DNA from: an uncultured Blautia sp.
Lineage (GTDB): Bacteria > Bacillota > Clostridia > Lachnospirales > Lachnospiraceae
DNA length: 64,000 bases
Direction of reading: 5' to 3'
Assembly (NCBI RefSeq): GCF_934371575.1
Contig: NZ_CAKRNY010000003.1
Location: forward strand, 75,505-139,504
Part shown: positions 8,656-17,695 of the stretch, one piece after another
Position numbering within the stretch: the first letter of the stretch is position 1
Layout of the letters: each line of letters starts with the position of its first letter
The notes under the pieces: model-generated
What the model saw: the letters and a program-made list of their open reading frames with translations, nothing else
What the model was told of the DNA's origin: nothing
Database searches by the model: none
Made by a program: the position numbers and the translations under genes

Positions 8656-10215
8656 TTATTTTCCTGCAAAAAGAACAACCTTCACAGGTCCGTTTGAATG
8701 TCTTCCTGTAAGGGAAACATCCACGATCAGCTCCAGCCGGCTGTCACTAAAGCCCTCTGTACTGATTTCAAATTCTTTTTCCGCACAGGAAAGGTACAGG
8801 TTATTCAATGGCAGCTCCGCTGTAGATGCACCCACAGCAGTAACTCCTTCCGGAAGATACAGCCTGATTTTTACCCACTGCTGCTCTCTCATGGTATTGG
8901 AATTTACAACCTTAACCTTAAACTTTCTGTCCTCGCCAGGTGTAAAGAAAACAGAATCCTCATAATCCACCATAACACTAAATGCGGGGAACTGATATCT
9001 TGCCACATAGGAAGAAAGAGCACACAGATCGCGGATCGGCAATTCCTCAGATTTTCCATTTCCATTGATCAATGGCAGATAATCTGTTGTCTTATTGCAG
9101 AACAGAGCCTCTTTTTCCAGGCACTCAATAATCATTCCACCCTCTGCAAAAGCATCGCAGAGATCCTGTCCCAGGAAGCCCGGAACTACACGAAGAATAC
9201 GCTCTGCCAATTCTGTCGCCGTATCTGGAACCCAGATTCCATGACTTGTTTTATCAATGCACATGGTTACAATTTTGTCATCAAGTGGTTTTGTCCATTT
9301 CTCCGGAAGTCCGGAAGCACCATAAATAATACCCAGAAGCGCGCCAAGAGTTGCGCAGGTACAGTCTGTATCTTCACCACAGTTATTGGCGATAATAAGA
9401 CTCTTTCCGAAATCACCTTCTCCGTAGAGAAGACCAAGTACTACAAAGGCAACGTTTTCTGGTGCATCAAAGCCAGGCTCTCCAATCTCCATTCCCTCAT
9501 TGTTTTCCTTTGGAATCTCACTCAGCTTGTATTCCTGGATACCAAAGGTTCCCGGCGCAGTATTGTGCACAATTTTTCTTGCTTCCAGATAATCAATGCC
9601 ATTATGATAGCATTCTACGGTTTTACGGATTGCTCTTGCAACAGCGCAGTCCTCCGAAATATAGGAAAGTCCGATATCAATCAGTTTCTCACGGTCACTT
9701 TCTGCAAACGCAGCACTCTGAAGCGCAGCTGTGAAAATTTCACCATACATTCCTTCGTTTGCATGATCGACAATTGCATCCTCAAATGCATATCTGGTTG
9801 CAATTTCCGGATGTCCAGGTGCCAGGCACGCCCAAAGCTCAGAACGAATCCAGCAGCCATTACTGTTCTTATAAGTATTGTCAACATCGCCACACATAGG
9901 TGGAACAATTCCGGCTTTCAGATTTGCTTTTCCGGTTCCGTATTCAACCCAGTTTGGGATCACATAGGAAAGCCAGTAATCGCCAAGAATGGAAGCGTTC
10001 ACATTTCTGCCATAGCGCTCCACTGCTGCCAGCCATACGATCTGAAGATCCAGATCATCATTTGCAGGTGGTCCCATGGAAAGATCCTGGATATAGAAAT
10101 CCACATCAGGAACCATTCTCTTACACTCAAAAGGTGCACCAAGAACACCGCCTACATTTTTTCCAGCCCAGCATCCTGCCAGCTTGTCACGGAACTCGTT
10201 TAATTTTAAAACCAT
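8656..10215 (-). CDS. ADP-ribosylglycohydrolase-fold enzyme in a sugar operon
   Basis: About 519 residues. The first 340 form the ADP-ribosylglycohydrolase fold: GCWAGKNVGGVLGAPFE at the N-terminus, ANDDLDLQ as metal-binding segment, and NNCGEDTDCTCATLGALLG with the conserved acidic metal ligands. A C-terminal beta-rich domain of about 120 residues is unassigned. The start at 10215 follows GGGAGG with good spacing; the ATG at 10230 lies before that site. Typical family members remove ADP-ribose from proteins, but relatives inside carbohydrate operons may hydrolyse other ribosides or glycosides. The position between sensor genes and a sugar kinase favours a sugar substrate. This is inference. 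Confidence 0.8.
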   Translation of the reverse strand: MVLKLNEFRDKLAGCWAGKNVGGVLGAPFECKRMVPDVDFYIQDLSMGPPANDDLDLQIVWLAAVERYGRNVNASILGDYWLSYVIPNWVEYGTGKANLKAGIVPPMCGDVDNTYKNSNGCWIRSELWACLAPGHPEIATRYAFEDAIVDHANEGMYGEIFTAALQSAAFAESDREKLIDIGLSYISEDCAVARAIRKTVECYHNGIDYLEARKIVHNTAPGTFGIQEYKLSEIPKENNEGMEIGEPGFDAPENVAFVVLGLLYGEGDFGKSLIIANNCGEDTDCTCATLGALLGIIYGASGLPEKWTKPLDDKIVTMCIDKTSHGIWVPDTATELAERILRVVPGFLGQDLCDAFAEGGMIIECLEKEALFCNKTTDYLPLINGNGKSEELPIRDLCALSSYVARYQFPAFSVMVDYEDSVFFTPGEDRKFKVKVVNSNTMREQQWVKIRLYLPEGVTAVGASTAELPLNNLYLSCAEKEFEISTEGFSDSRLELIVDVSLTGRHSNGPVKVVLFAGK

Positions 10216-10234
10216 AATTTTACCTCCCATATGT

Positions 10235-10960
10235 TTATTTTCGGAACTGTGAAGGCGTTTCTCCTACAATTCCCTTAAATATTTTCGTAAAAATACGATA
10301 ATCACTAAAACCAACTTTCTCTGCCACAGCTGTGATTGGCTCGTTGGTTTGTCTCAGATAAATTTTAGCTTTTTCCACACGTGCCTGGTTCAAATACGCA
10401 TGATATCCACATCCCAGCTCCTTTTTAAACAGCTGGCTGATATAATTGGGATTCATATTCATATTTTCTGCAAGCAGAGTCAGCCGCATATCCTCATTCT
10501 CGAGATTTTCATTGATATAACCGACTATTTTTTTCAACGTTTCAGATAATACAGGCTGCCGGTTTGGATTCTCCATTATTTTCTGGACAATTCCCTGAAT
10601 AACTTCCCCGAAAACATCGAAATCAATAGGTTTCAGAAGAAAGTCCGAGACACGGAGTCTTAAAGCCTCCTGACAATAGGAAAACTCATCATATCCGGTA
10701 ACCACGATCATATAAATCGGATGATCTGCCGGAGCCGTATCCTGAATAGCACGAATTGCCTCCAGGCCGTTCAGCTTGGGAAGATTGATATCCATGATCA
10801 CAATATCCGGCTTCAGTTCACGCGCTTTCTCCACAGCCTCCTGACCATCCATAGCCGTCCCTGCAATCTCACACTGGTATTTTTCCCAATCAAAAAGCAA
10901 TTTATAGCCTTCCAGAATAGCAGCCTCATCATCCGCTAAAAGTACTCTGCAATTATTCAT
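10235..10960 (-). CDS. YesN-type AraC-family response regulator
   Basis: About 241 residues. The receiver domain has the acidic pair in LLADDE, phospho-acceptor Asp in VIMDINLPKLNG and a conserved Lys in FLLKPID. The C-terminal AraC domain has two HTH units, including NPNYISQLFKKELG and AEKVGFSDYRIFTKIFK. It is the partner of the upstream YesM-like kinase; the genes overlap by a few bases. The ATG at 10960 is chosen; a GTG at 10969 is also possible. It probably activates the sugar transport and utilisation operon when the kinase senses an extracellular saccharide. Confidence 0.9.
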   Translation of the reverse strand: MNNCRVLLADDEAAILEGYKLLFDWEKYQCEIAGTAMDGQEAVEKARELKPDIVIMDINLPKLNGLEAIRAIQDTAPADHPIYMIVVTGYDEFSYCQEALRLRVSDFLLKPIDFDVFGEVIQGIVQKIMENPNRQPVLSETLKKIVGYINENLENEDMRLTLLAENMNMNPNYISQLFKKELGCGYHAYLNQARVEKAKIYLRQTNEPITAVAEKVGFSDYRIFTKIFKGIVGETPSQFRK

Positions 10961-12836
10961 GTCTTTCACTCGCTGTCTTAATTTTTATTTTTACAGTAGT
11001 TCCTCCGGTTTTATTTCGCGTATAAATGACCTCTGCATTTTCCTGATAATAAAGCTTCAGTCTGCTGATCACGTTGATCACGCCCAGATGTGTGCGGTCT
11101 CCCTGACTTTGAGTCTGCACCCGGTAAAGAGCTTCACTGTCTTTTGCATTATACGCATTTAATTCTTCCATTTTGTCATCCGGAATTCCGATTCCATCAT
11201 CAGAAAGCCAGATATCCAATTCGCTGTTATCCTGTTCATTTACACAGATTCTCAGCGTAACCGAGCCCTGATACCGTCTGTCCTTCAAACCATGCATCAG
11301 ACTGTTTTCCAGCAATGGCTGCAAAATAAAATTGGGAATTTCCATATCCATTGCTTCCGGCATAATATCCGAGTGATACCTGATCTCAGGGTACCGATAA
11401 CACATCAGACTCATATACGCATCCAGCATATCCACTTCTTTTCTGACCGTCACCATAGAATCATGCACCTTGGTGCTCAAGCGGTAAAAGCTGACCAGCT
11501 TCATCAGCATCTGTGATACTTCCGTATCCTTATTGATCGCCGCCTTCAACCGGATCATATCCAGCGTGTTATAAAGAAAATGAGGATTGATCTGCTGTTT
11601 CAGATACAACATAGCCATTTTCTGTTCGGAAATTTCAGCCTTTTGAAGCTGATCCTTTGCCTGATATTCCGAAATAACCAGATCATTGAGACGGCGGATC
11701 ATTTTGTTAAAGGAATCCTTTAATACGCCAACCTCATCCATATACCCCACGTCATACTGCCTGGTAAGATCTCCTGGCTGGAAATTCTGGATATCAAGGG
11801 AAAAATCCGTAAGTCTTTTCAGATTTTTCCTGGTAAAACCATATACACAGAACAATACAACAAGTGCACTTATCGCAGTGATTATAATACAGGTTATCAC
11901 CAGAATATTTAATTCATCATAAATGGATTCATATGTTTTCAGGGTGATCAGAAGCATATTGCTGTAATCAGAACGCTGGTAGGCACAGAGATACTTTTCC
12001 TGATTCAGAGTCAGGCTAAAAGATCCTTTTGCACCATTCACCTGTTCCAGAAGCTCTGGATAAATGTCCTCGAGATTATTGCTAATAATTTTCTCGTTAG
12101 AACTGCATGCAACATTATTATTTTCATCAGCAACAATATAGGAAATATTATCTTCCAGATAATTGCTGCATATTTTCTGTAAAGTAAGGATAGGCGTACG
12201 CAGTGCAATGTAACCGATAACTTCGAACGGTGAAAAGCTGCGAATGGGACGGACCAGATAAATATTATTCTCCTGGAAAATGTTCTTTGTATAAGTCTGT
12301 GTGTACTTAAATCCCTCAGGCAGCGTACCCACATACATATGGCATCCCGAAATATTTGTAGAAAGGTCAGAATTTATCTTTACATCCTGAAAAAAAGATT
12401 CTACATTCCAGTCAAATCCCAAAAATGGATTCCAGGTATCACTGTAAAACACCATATCCTCATTATTAAAAATATAAATTCCCCGCACATCATCCCTGAT
12501 TGAAATCATAGAAGAATAGAGTTTTGTAAGATACTCTTCGTTCTCCATTTTCTCATCAAAAGAATAATCAGTACCTTTCAGAATATCCTGCACCATCTGA
12601 TCGGAAAACGCGATCAGCGAAACCCTTCCCATATCTTTCAGAGTATTATCAATCGAACTTAGGGTATTGGAAATATAGACCTTCATCATCTGTGCATCCC
12701 GGTCAATATGGTACTCCACATTCAGCTTTAAAGTTGCCACAATGCTTAAGATACAGGCAATGATAAAGATTCCAATATTCGTAATGCTGATACGTTTCAC
12801 AATACTAAGCGTTTTGTGCGAAGAATTTTTTTTCAT
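10953..12836 (-). CDS. YesM-type sensor histidine kinase
   Basis: The 627-residue protein has a membrane helix near residues 15-37, a large extracellular sensor region to about 305, and a second helix near 308-333. A HAMP domain follows, then the His_kinase domain with QINPHFLYNTLDMIR around the phospho-acceptor His, and a HATPase domain with DDGIGIPDDKM and HLGVINVISRL. This is the usual layout of LytS/YesM kinases that pair with AraC-type regulators and sit next to sugar ABC transporters. The ligand is likely the sugar carried by the adjacent transporter. Confidence 0.92.
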   Translation of the reverse strand: MKKNSSHKTLSIVKRISITNIGIFIIACILSIVATLKLNVEYHIDRDAQMMKVYISNTLSSIDNTLKDMGRVSLIAFSDQMVQDILKGTDYSFDEKMENEEYLTKLYSSMISIRDDVRGIYIFNNEDMVFYSDTWNPFLGFDWNVESFFQDVKINSDLSTNISGCHMYVGTLPEGFKYTQTYTKNIFQENNIYLVRPIRSFSPFEVIGYIALRTPILTLQKICSNYLEDNISYIVADENNNVACSSNEKIISNNLEDIYPELLEQVNGAKGSFSLTLNQEKYLCAYQRSDYSNMLLITLKTYESIYDELNILVITCIIITAISALVVLFCVYGFTRKNLKRLTDFSLDIQNFQPGDLTRQYDVGYMDEVGVLKDSFNKMIRRLNDLVISEYQAKDQLQKAEISEQKMAMLYLKQQINPHFLYNTLDMIRLKAAINKDTEVSQMLMKLVSFYRLSTKVHDSMVTVRKEVDMLDAYMSLMCYRYPEIRYHSDIMPEAMDMEIPNFILQPLLENSLMHGLKDRRYQGSVTLRICVNEQDNSELDIWLSDDGIGIPDDKMEELNAYNAKDSEALYRVQTQSQGDRTHLGVINVISRLKLYYQENAEVIYTRNKTGGTTVKIKIKTASERHE

Positions 12837-12856
12837 AAAACAGGCCGTCCTTTAGC

Positions 12857-13651
12857 TTAACCCTTCACAGCTCCTGCAGTAAGTCCTGCCATCAGCTGCC
12901 GGGATGCAAAGATATAGAAAACCGCAATCGGCAAAAGACAGATAATACACGCTGCAAACAGGTTATTAATAGTAAAGCCGGAACTGGAAGTTGTCTGTGC
13001 AAACCGAAGCGGCACAACAGAAAGCGGCTGTTTCGAAGTATCATTAATGAAAATGATCGCCATCTGAAGTTCATTCCATGCAGATAAAAAGGTCTGGATC
13101 AGTACAAAAACAAGACCTGGTTTTGCAATTGGAAGCATGATCTGTATAAATGTAGTCCACTTATTTGCACCATCGATTTTCGCTGCATCGATCAGTTCAT
13201 CCGGCAATGCATTGTAGTAGTTGGTCAGAACCATAAGATTAAAGCAGGCACTTGCTGTGGCATATGGAAATACCAATGACCATCCGGTATTGTTCAGATG
13301 AAGTCCCCTTACGATCTGATAAAGCGGAAAGATTAATGCAGATGTAGGGATCATCATACCTGTAAGAATCAGATAATAAACAGCCTGCTTATGTGGAAAT
13401 TCCAGTTTGGAAAATGCGTATGCTGCCATGGAAACTACAATTGAGACAACAATAAGCGTTCCTCCTACCACAATGATACTGGTAATAACATTTGGAATCA
13501 AGTTGAAATATTCAAACACCTTTGCGTAGTTTCCAAAGCCACTTACAGCCAGTGATTTTTCCAGCATCAGATACAGTGGAAAGACCAGGATGACCAGCAG
13601 AACCACACAGATAACCTGAGTGATGATTTTATATGGTAATGAATTTTTCAT
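12857..13651 (-). CDS. Sugar ABC transporter permease, MsmG/LacG type
   Basis: The 264-residue protein has about six membrane helices and the binding-protein-dependent transport signature with the EAA loop (ELIDAAKIDGANKWTTFIQIMLP). It is the second permease of a CUT1 carbohydrate transporter. It is separated from the first permease by only 3 nt. No ATPase gene is in the operon, which is usual for such systems that share an MsmK-type ATPase encoded elsewhere. Confidence 0.92.
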   Translation of the reverse strand: MKNSLPYKIITQVICVVLLVILVFPLYLMLEKSLAVSGFGNYAKVFEYFNLIPNVITSIIVVGGTLIVVSIVVSMAAYAFSKLEFPHKQAVYYLILTGMMIPTSALIFPLYQIVRGLHLNNTGWSLVFPYATASACFNLMVLTNYYNALPDELIDAAKIDGANKWTTFIQIMLPIAKPGLVFVLIQTFLSAWNELQMAIIFINDTSKQPLSVVPLRFAQTTSSSGFTINNLFAACIICLLPIAVFYIFASRQLMAGLTAGAVKG

Positions 13652-13654
13652 CAG

Positions 13655-14551
13655 CTAGCTCATCTCCTTCTTGTCTTTTTTGTAATAAATCTTCAGCTGA
13701 ATAACCGTCAGCACCATGGCGATCAGGAACATATATACAACAATGGTAGATGCCTGTCCCTGCTGAAAGGTGCTAAAGGATTTCGTGTATATATATGTGG
13801 AAAAGGTCTCAGTAGCATGAGCCGGACCGCCATCTGTCAATACATAAGAAAGATCGAAAAACTTCAGAGCACCCAGAATATCCAGAATGATCAGGGTAAT
13901 ATGAGTACCGCGAAGAAGCGGAAAGGTTATGTAGATAAACTGTTTAAAGCTTCCTGCTCCGTCGATGGTTGCTGACTCATAAAGATCCTGTGGAATGTTC
14001 AGCATGTTGGTGTAATACATCAGCATACTATAACCGGTCCACTGCCAGATATTTACGAACAAAAGACATGCAAGTGCGGTCTTCGGTGTTGCAAGCCATT
14101 GCTGACAGAGAAAATCCAGATGAAGTGCCCGCAGGATCACATTCAGGTAACCACGGTTTGTTTCGAAAATTTTCGAAAAAACAGTACCAACAATTGTGGA
14201 GGTACAGATTGCAGGTAGATAAAAAAGAATCTTATATAATCCGGAAAGTTTTATTTTTCTGATAAAAAAGGATGCCAGCATAAGTCCAAGTGCTGACTGA
14301 ATAACTGTAGTAGATATTGCAATAATGACAAAGTTTCGAAATGTTTTCTGCATTACGGAATCTGCCCAGAGTTTTTTGTAGTTTGCGAAACCTACGAAAA
14401 CTTTTTCCACACTGATTCCGTTCCAGTCATAAAAACTGATCACAATATTATAAATTATGGGATAAGCGAAAAACACAAGGAACAGTGTCAAAAGGGGAAG
14501 TACGAACAGGAAGCTGGTAAAGCAATCCTTCCTTCTTCTAGCTGAAGCCAT
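13655..14551 (-). CDS. Sugar ABC transporter permease, MsmF/LacF type
   Basis: The 298-residue protein has six predicted membrane helices and an EAA loop (DLYESATIDGAGSFKQFIYITFP) typical of the first permease of CUT1 sugar importers. It follows the binding-protein gene after a 64-nt gap that holds a strong hairpin, which would let less transcript reach the permeases than the binding protein. A GGAGG site lies just upstream. Confidence 0.92.
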   Translation of the reverse strand: MASARRRKDCFTSFLFVLPLLTLFLVFFAYPIIYNIVISFYDWNGISVEKVFVGFANYKKLWADSVMQKTFRNFVIIAISTTVIQSALGLMLASFFIRKIKLSGLYKILFYLPAICTSTIVGTVFSKIFETNRGYLNVILRALHLDFLCQQWLATPKTALACLLFVNIWQWTGYSMLMYYTNMLNIPQDLYESATIDGAGSFKQFIYITFPLLRGTHITLIILDILGALKFFDLSYVLTDGGPAHATETFSTYIYTKSFSTFQQGQASTIVVYMFLIAMVLTVIQLKIYYKKDKKEMS

Positions 14552-14571
14552 AATTTTCCTCCTTTTTATAA

Positions 14572-14598
14572 AAGGCTGCCCAAAGTGAGGGCAGCCTT
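14572..14598 (-). terminator. Intercistronic hairpin between binding protein and permeases
   Basis: AAGGCTGCCC and GGGCAGCCTT form a perfect 10-bp stem with a 7-nt loop, followed on the minus strand by TTATAAAAA. It is likely a partial terminator or RNA-stabilising element that sets more binding protein than permease. Confidence 0.75.
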
Positions 14599-14615
14599 AT
14601 TATACTTAATAAAAT

Positions 14616-15926
14616 TTATCTTTCCTGTGCCTGGGAAGCTGCTTCAATCGTGTCTGCTGCCTCTTCTGGTGTAACATCTCCCAGAGCAAGTTCTGTAAGC
14701 TCATTGCTGATTGTCTCTTTCAGCTCTGCATAAGCCATTTCTCTGTATCCGCCTACATTATTTTTACCCTGCTCTACACAGTATTCAAGATTTTCAGTAC
14801 CATTCTCGTTCAGACCTTCTACATTAAGCTCCATGTCGTTACGTGCCGGCATGTACTGTAACTGTCCGTTTACAAGAGTATCTGCGCCTTCATGAATCAT
14901 CCAGTCAACAAATGTCCATGCTGCATCTTTTACCTTGGACTGATTATTAATTGCAAGGGATACGTCAACAGCTTCTTCAACCGGAGCGATCTTGCCATCG
15001 TTATTCCAGTCCATCAGGAAAATTTTATGGTTCGCGCCCTCGCCATTGTAAACCTCCTGGCTCTGCTCATCACTGTCCATATAAGCACCAAGTGACCAGG
15101 AACCATTCAGGATCATTGGAACAGATCCCTCTTTCTGATACATATCTGTGGAATCTGTGTACATTCCAACTCCAAGTGCTCCATCCTGGAAAACACCGTC
15201 TGTGAAACAGTTCTGCCAGATCTGGAAGGACTGAACAAGATCTTCATCTGTAAATGGAGTCTCGCCTTCAATTGCGGAATACAGCTTCTCAGTATTAATA
15301 TCGGCCGCAATATTCATCCAGGTATCAATGTTGATCCAGGAATCTTTCGCTCCGATCACCAGAGGATATTCTCCATTGTCACGGAATGTCTTGCAAACCT
15401 CTTTCAGTTCATCATAATTAGTTGGAAGCTCCAGGCCATATTTATCAAAGTATTTCATGTTTGCCCATACATATCCTGCATAGCTAAGTCCCAGAGGAAC
15501 TGCATAATACTCGCCGTCATCGCCTTTAAGGAGAGACATTGCGTATTCGTTATAATTGGAAGCCCAGTCATCACCATATTCTTTTACCAGATATGGAGTG
15601 AGATCTTCTTCAAAGTCACGGAATTCTTTATACATTGCTCCGGTCTGAACTCCATAAACATCTGCAGCATCTCCTGCTGAAAGATCAACTTTCAGCTTCT
15701 CTACATGATCTGTATACGGCATAAAAGTATAATCAATCTGAATGTCCGGATGCTCCTCTTCGAATTTCTCCAGCATTGCATGTGTATATTCCTCATCTCC
15801 AGGGTTCCAGGTCTGGAATTTTACAACTGTTTTCTCTCCGCCGTCGCCCTCTGCGAAGACCATCTGTGCCGGTACAAGTGAAGCCATAACGCCTGCCATT
15901 AAGATGCATACCATTTTCTTTTTCAT
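14616..15926 (-). CDS. Extracellular sugar-binding protein of the ABC importer
   Basis: The 436-residue protein belongs to solute-binding family 1 (KTVVKFQTWNPGDEEY... at the mature start). The N-terminus is a signal peptide ending around PAQMVFAEGD. Unlike most Gram-positive binding proteins, it shows no lipobox cysteine, so it may be retained in another way or be partly released. It is the first gene of the minus-strand operon that continues with two permeases, the YesM/YesN pair and cytoplasmic sugar enzymes. The ligand is unknown; the GH172 gene suggests a fructose- or arabinofuranose-containing oligosaccharide. Confidence 0.88.
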   Translation of the reverse strand: MKKKMVCILMAGVMASLVPAQMVFAEGDGGEKTVVKFQTWNPGDEEYTHAMLEKFEEEHPDIQIDYTFMPYTDHVEKLKVDLSAGDAADVYGVQTGAMYKEFRDFEEDLTPYLVKEYGDDWASNYNEYAMSLLKGDDGEYYAVPLGLSYAGYVWANMKYFDKYGLELPTNYDELKEVCKTFRDNGEYPLVIGAKDSWINIDTWMNIAADINTEKLYSAIEGETPFTDEDLVQSFQIWQNCFTDGVFQDGALGVGMYTDSTDMYQKEGSVPMILNGSWSLGAYMDSDEQSQEVYNGEGANHKIFLMDWNNDGKIAPVEEAVDVSLAINNQSKVKDAAWTFVDWMIHEGADTLVNGQLQYMPARNDMELNVEGLNENGTENLEYCVEQGKNNVGGYREMAYAELKETISNELTELALGDVTPEEAADTIEAASQAQER

Positions 15927-16065
15927 GTTTTAATTCTCCTTTCATTTAAAAATCACGGTTGTTTTATTTGACTATAATTTACCATTTCCGCAGTTGTTCC
16001 GATAGTCATTTTTATTATGAAAATGTGTCAAAAAATTAGTTTCCTGTACATTTTGACCATATCTA

Positions 16066-16095
16066 TTGAAGAACCTCTGCAAGGCATGCTAAAAT
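16066..16095 (+). promoter_or_regulatory. Extended -10 promoter for the nucleotidase gene
   Basis: TTGAAG (16066-16071) is followed after 18 bp by TGC-TAAAAT, an extended -10 (TG at 16087-16088, hexamer 16090-16095). Confidence 0.45.
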
Positions 16096-16152
16096 AATGT
16101 CAGGGGCAAAAGCCTCCGACTATGGCATTATAGAAAGCGAGGTTGATATCTT

Positions 16153-17619
16153 ATGAAAAATCTGAAAGAATTAACAATTCTTCACTCCAATGATATGCAT
16201 GGAGATTTTCTGGCTGAACAGATTGATGAAAAGCTGGTAGGAGGGGTATCACTTCTTTCCGGCTATGTAAATATGGTGCGCCGTCAGGAAAAAAATGTAC
16301 TTTATGCCATTGCCGGAGATATGTTTCGCGGTTCCGTTATTGATTCCGAATACAAAGGTGTATCAACCATCGGTATTATGAATCTTCTCGGACCGGATGT
16401 AGCCACGATCGGGAATCACGAAGTAGATTATGGGCTGGCTCATCTTTTGTTTCTGGAAAAATGCGCAAATTTTCCCATCATCAATGCAAATTTCCATATT
16501 CGTTCTAATCATAAACGTTTGTTTCAGCCCCTTTATATTGCCGAGATAGACGGCATGAAAATTCTTTTCATTGGTATAATCACAGAGGATGTGTTGGCAC
16601 AGACCAAAGCAGAGGAGCTGATTGGCTCCTTCGTAGATATCGGAGAAGCGGCACAGGAAGTGGGCAATATATGTAATGCCTATAATGCCATTGATATTGA
16701 TTTCACAGTACTCCTCACTCACATCGGTTTCGAGGAGGATAAAAAACTGGCTGCCCTGCTGGATCCGGCCTGGGGTGTGGACGTTATTATCGGCGGACAT
16801 TCACATACATTTCTGGAAGAGCCTGTGCTTGTAAATGATATCTACATTGTACAGGCAGGCACAGGTACCGATCAGATCGGACGTTTCGATATTATGGTGG
16901 ATACAGACCGTAATGCCATTGATACCTTTACCTGGCAGCTTATCCCAATCAACAACGAGACCTGTCAGAAAGATGAAGAAATGGAACAATTTATCACCCA
17001 GTACAAACAGGAGACAGACAAAAAATATGATCGTATTGTAACCCGTTTTACCAAATGTCTCACACATCCTTTCCGAAATCAGGAAACCGCTCTTGGAAAT
17101 CTGATCGCAGATATTCTGAAGGACAGTCTCGGAGTGGATCTGATGCTATTTGGCTCCGGGGAAATACGAGGCTACACCTTAGGACCTGTGGTACACTATC
17201 ACGATCTGGTGGAATGCCTTCCCTACGACGAACCTGTGTACATGCTGAAGGTAACAGGCGCTCAGCTGGAGCGGATGCTTCAGTTTATTCTGCGTGAAGA
17301 AGCGCTTACAGGAGAACATACGGAATTTTACCAGTTTTCTCATGGCATGCGCATGGTATGGTCCCGCAAAGAGCATAAATTTCACGAACTGGCACTTGAT
17401 GGCAAGCCAATAGAAGAAAAACAGCTGTACTCCATCGCCGTATCCAAATATCATTTTATGAATTTACAGGAATTTCTGAATATTTCTCTTGAGGAAGCAA
17501 AAGAAAATGCACTCCCCCGTGTGCTGGCTACCTCCTGCAGGGATATCATTGAAGAGTATATGATGGTGACACAGCATCTTTCCCGGGACGTGGAAGGGCG
17601 CCTGGTTATTATAGAATAA
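16153..17619 (+). CDS. 5'-nucleotidase-family metallophosphatase, cytoplasmic
   Basis: The 488-residue protein has the UshA/YfkN two-domain layout. The N-terminal calcineurin-like domain has HSNDMHGD, GDMF, GNHEVDYG and GGHSHTFLEEP. The C-terminal 5'-nucleotidase domain has ALGNLIADIL and LPYDEPVYMLKVTG. No signal peptide or anchor is present, so unlike UshA it should act inside the cell. The substrate could be a nucleotide or another phosphomonoester. It is transcribed away from the sugar operon and ends at a strong hairpin. Confidence 0.87.
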   Translation: MKNLKELTILHSNDMHGDFLAEQIDEKLVGGVSLLSGYVNMVRRQEKNVLYAIAGDMFRGSVIDSEYKGVSTIGIMNLLGPDVATIGNHEVDYGLAHLLFLEKCANFPIINANFHIRSNHKRLFQPLYIAEIDGMKILFIGIITEDVLAQTKAEELIGSFVDIGEAAQEVGNICNAYNAIDIDFTVLLTHIGFEEDKKLAALLDPAWGVDVIIGGHSHTFLEEPVLVNDIYIVQAGTGTDQIGRFDIMVDTDRNAIDTFTWQLIPINNETCQKDEEMEQFITQYKQETDKKYDRIVTRFTKCLTHPFRNQETALGNLIADILKDSLGVDLMLFGSGEIRGYTLGPVVHYHDLVECLPYDEPVYMLKVTGAQLERMLQFILREEALTGEHTEFYQFSHGMRMVWSRKEHKFHELALDGKPIEEKQLYSIAVSKYHFMNLQEFLNISLEEAKENALPRVLATSCRDIIEEYMMVTQHLSRDVEGRLVIIE

Positions 17620-17636
17620 TTAAGAGGTCAATCAAA

Positions 17637-17688
17637 GAAAGCCGTCCAGGCTTTGTGTATATGTTCACAAAAACCTGGACGGCTTTCC
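17637..17688. terminator. Bidirectional terminator
   Basis: GAAAGCCGTCCAGG and CCTGGACGGCTTTC form a 14-bp perfect stem, followed by CTTTTATT on the plus strand, between two convergent genes. Confidence 0.85.
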
Positions 17689-17695
17689 TTTTATT

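Noticed and set aside
8698..10203. Long plus-strand open frame of about 500 codons
   Set aside because: It is antisense to the ADP-ribosylglycohydrolase-fold gene, has no RBS or family features, and arises from codon use of the real gene.
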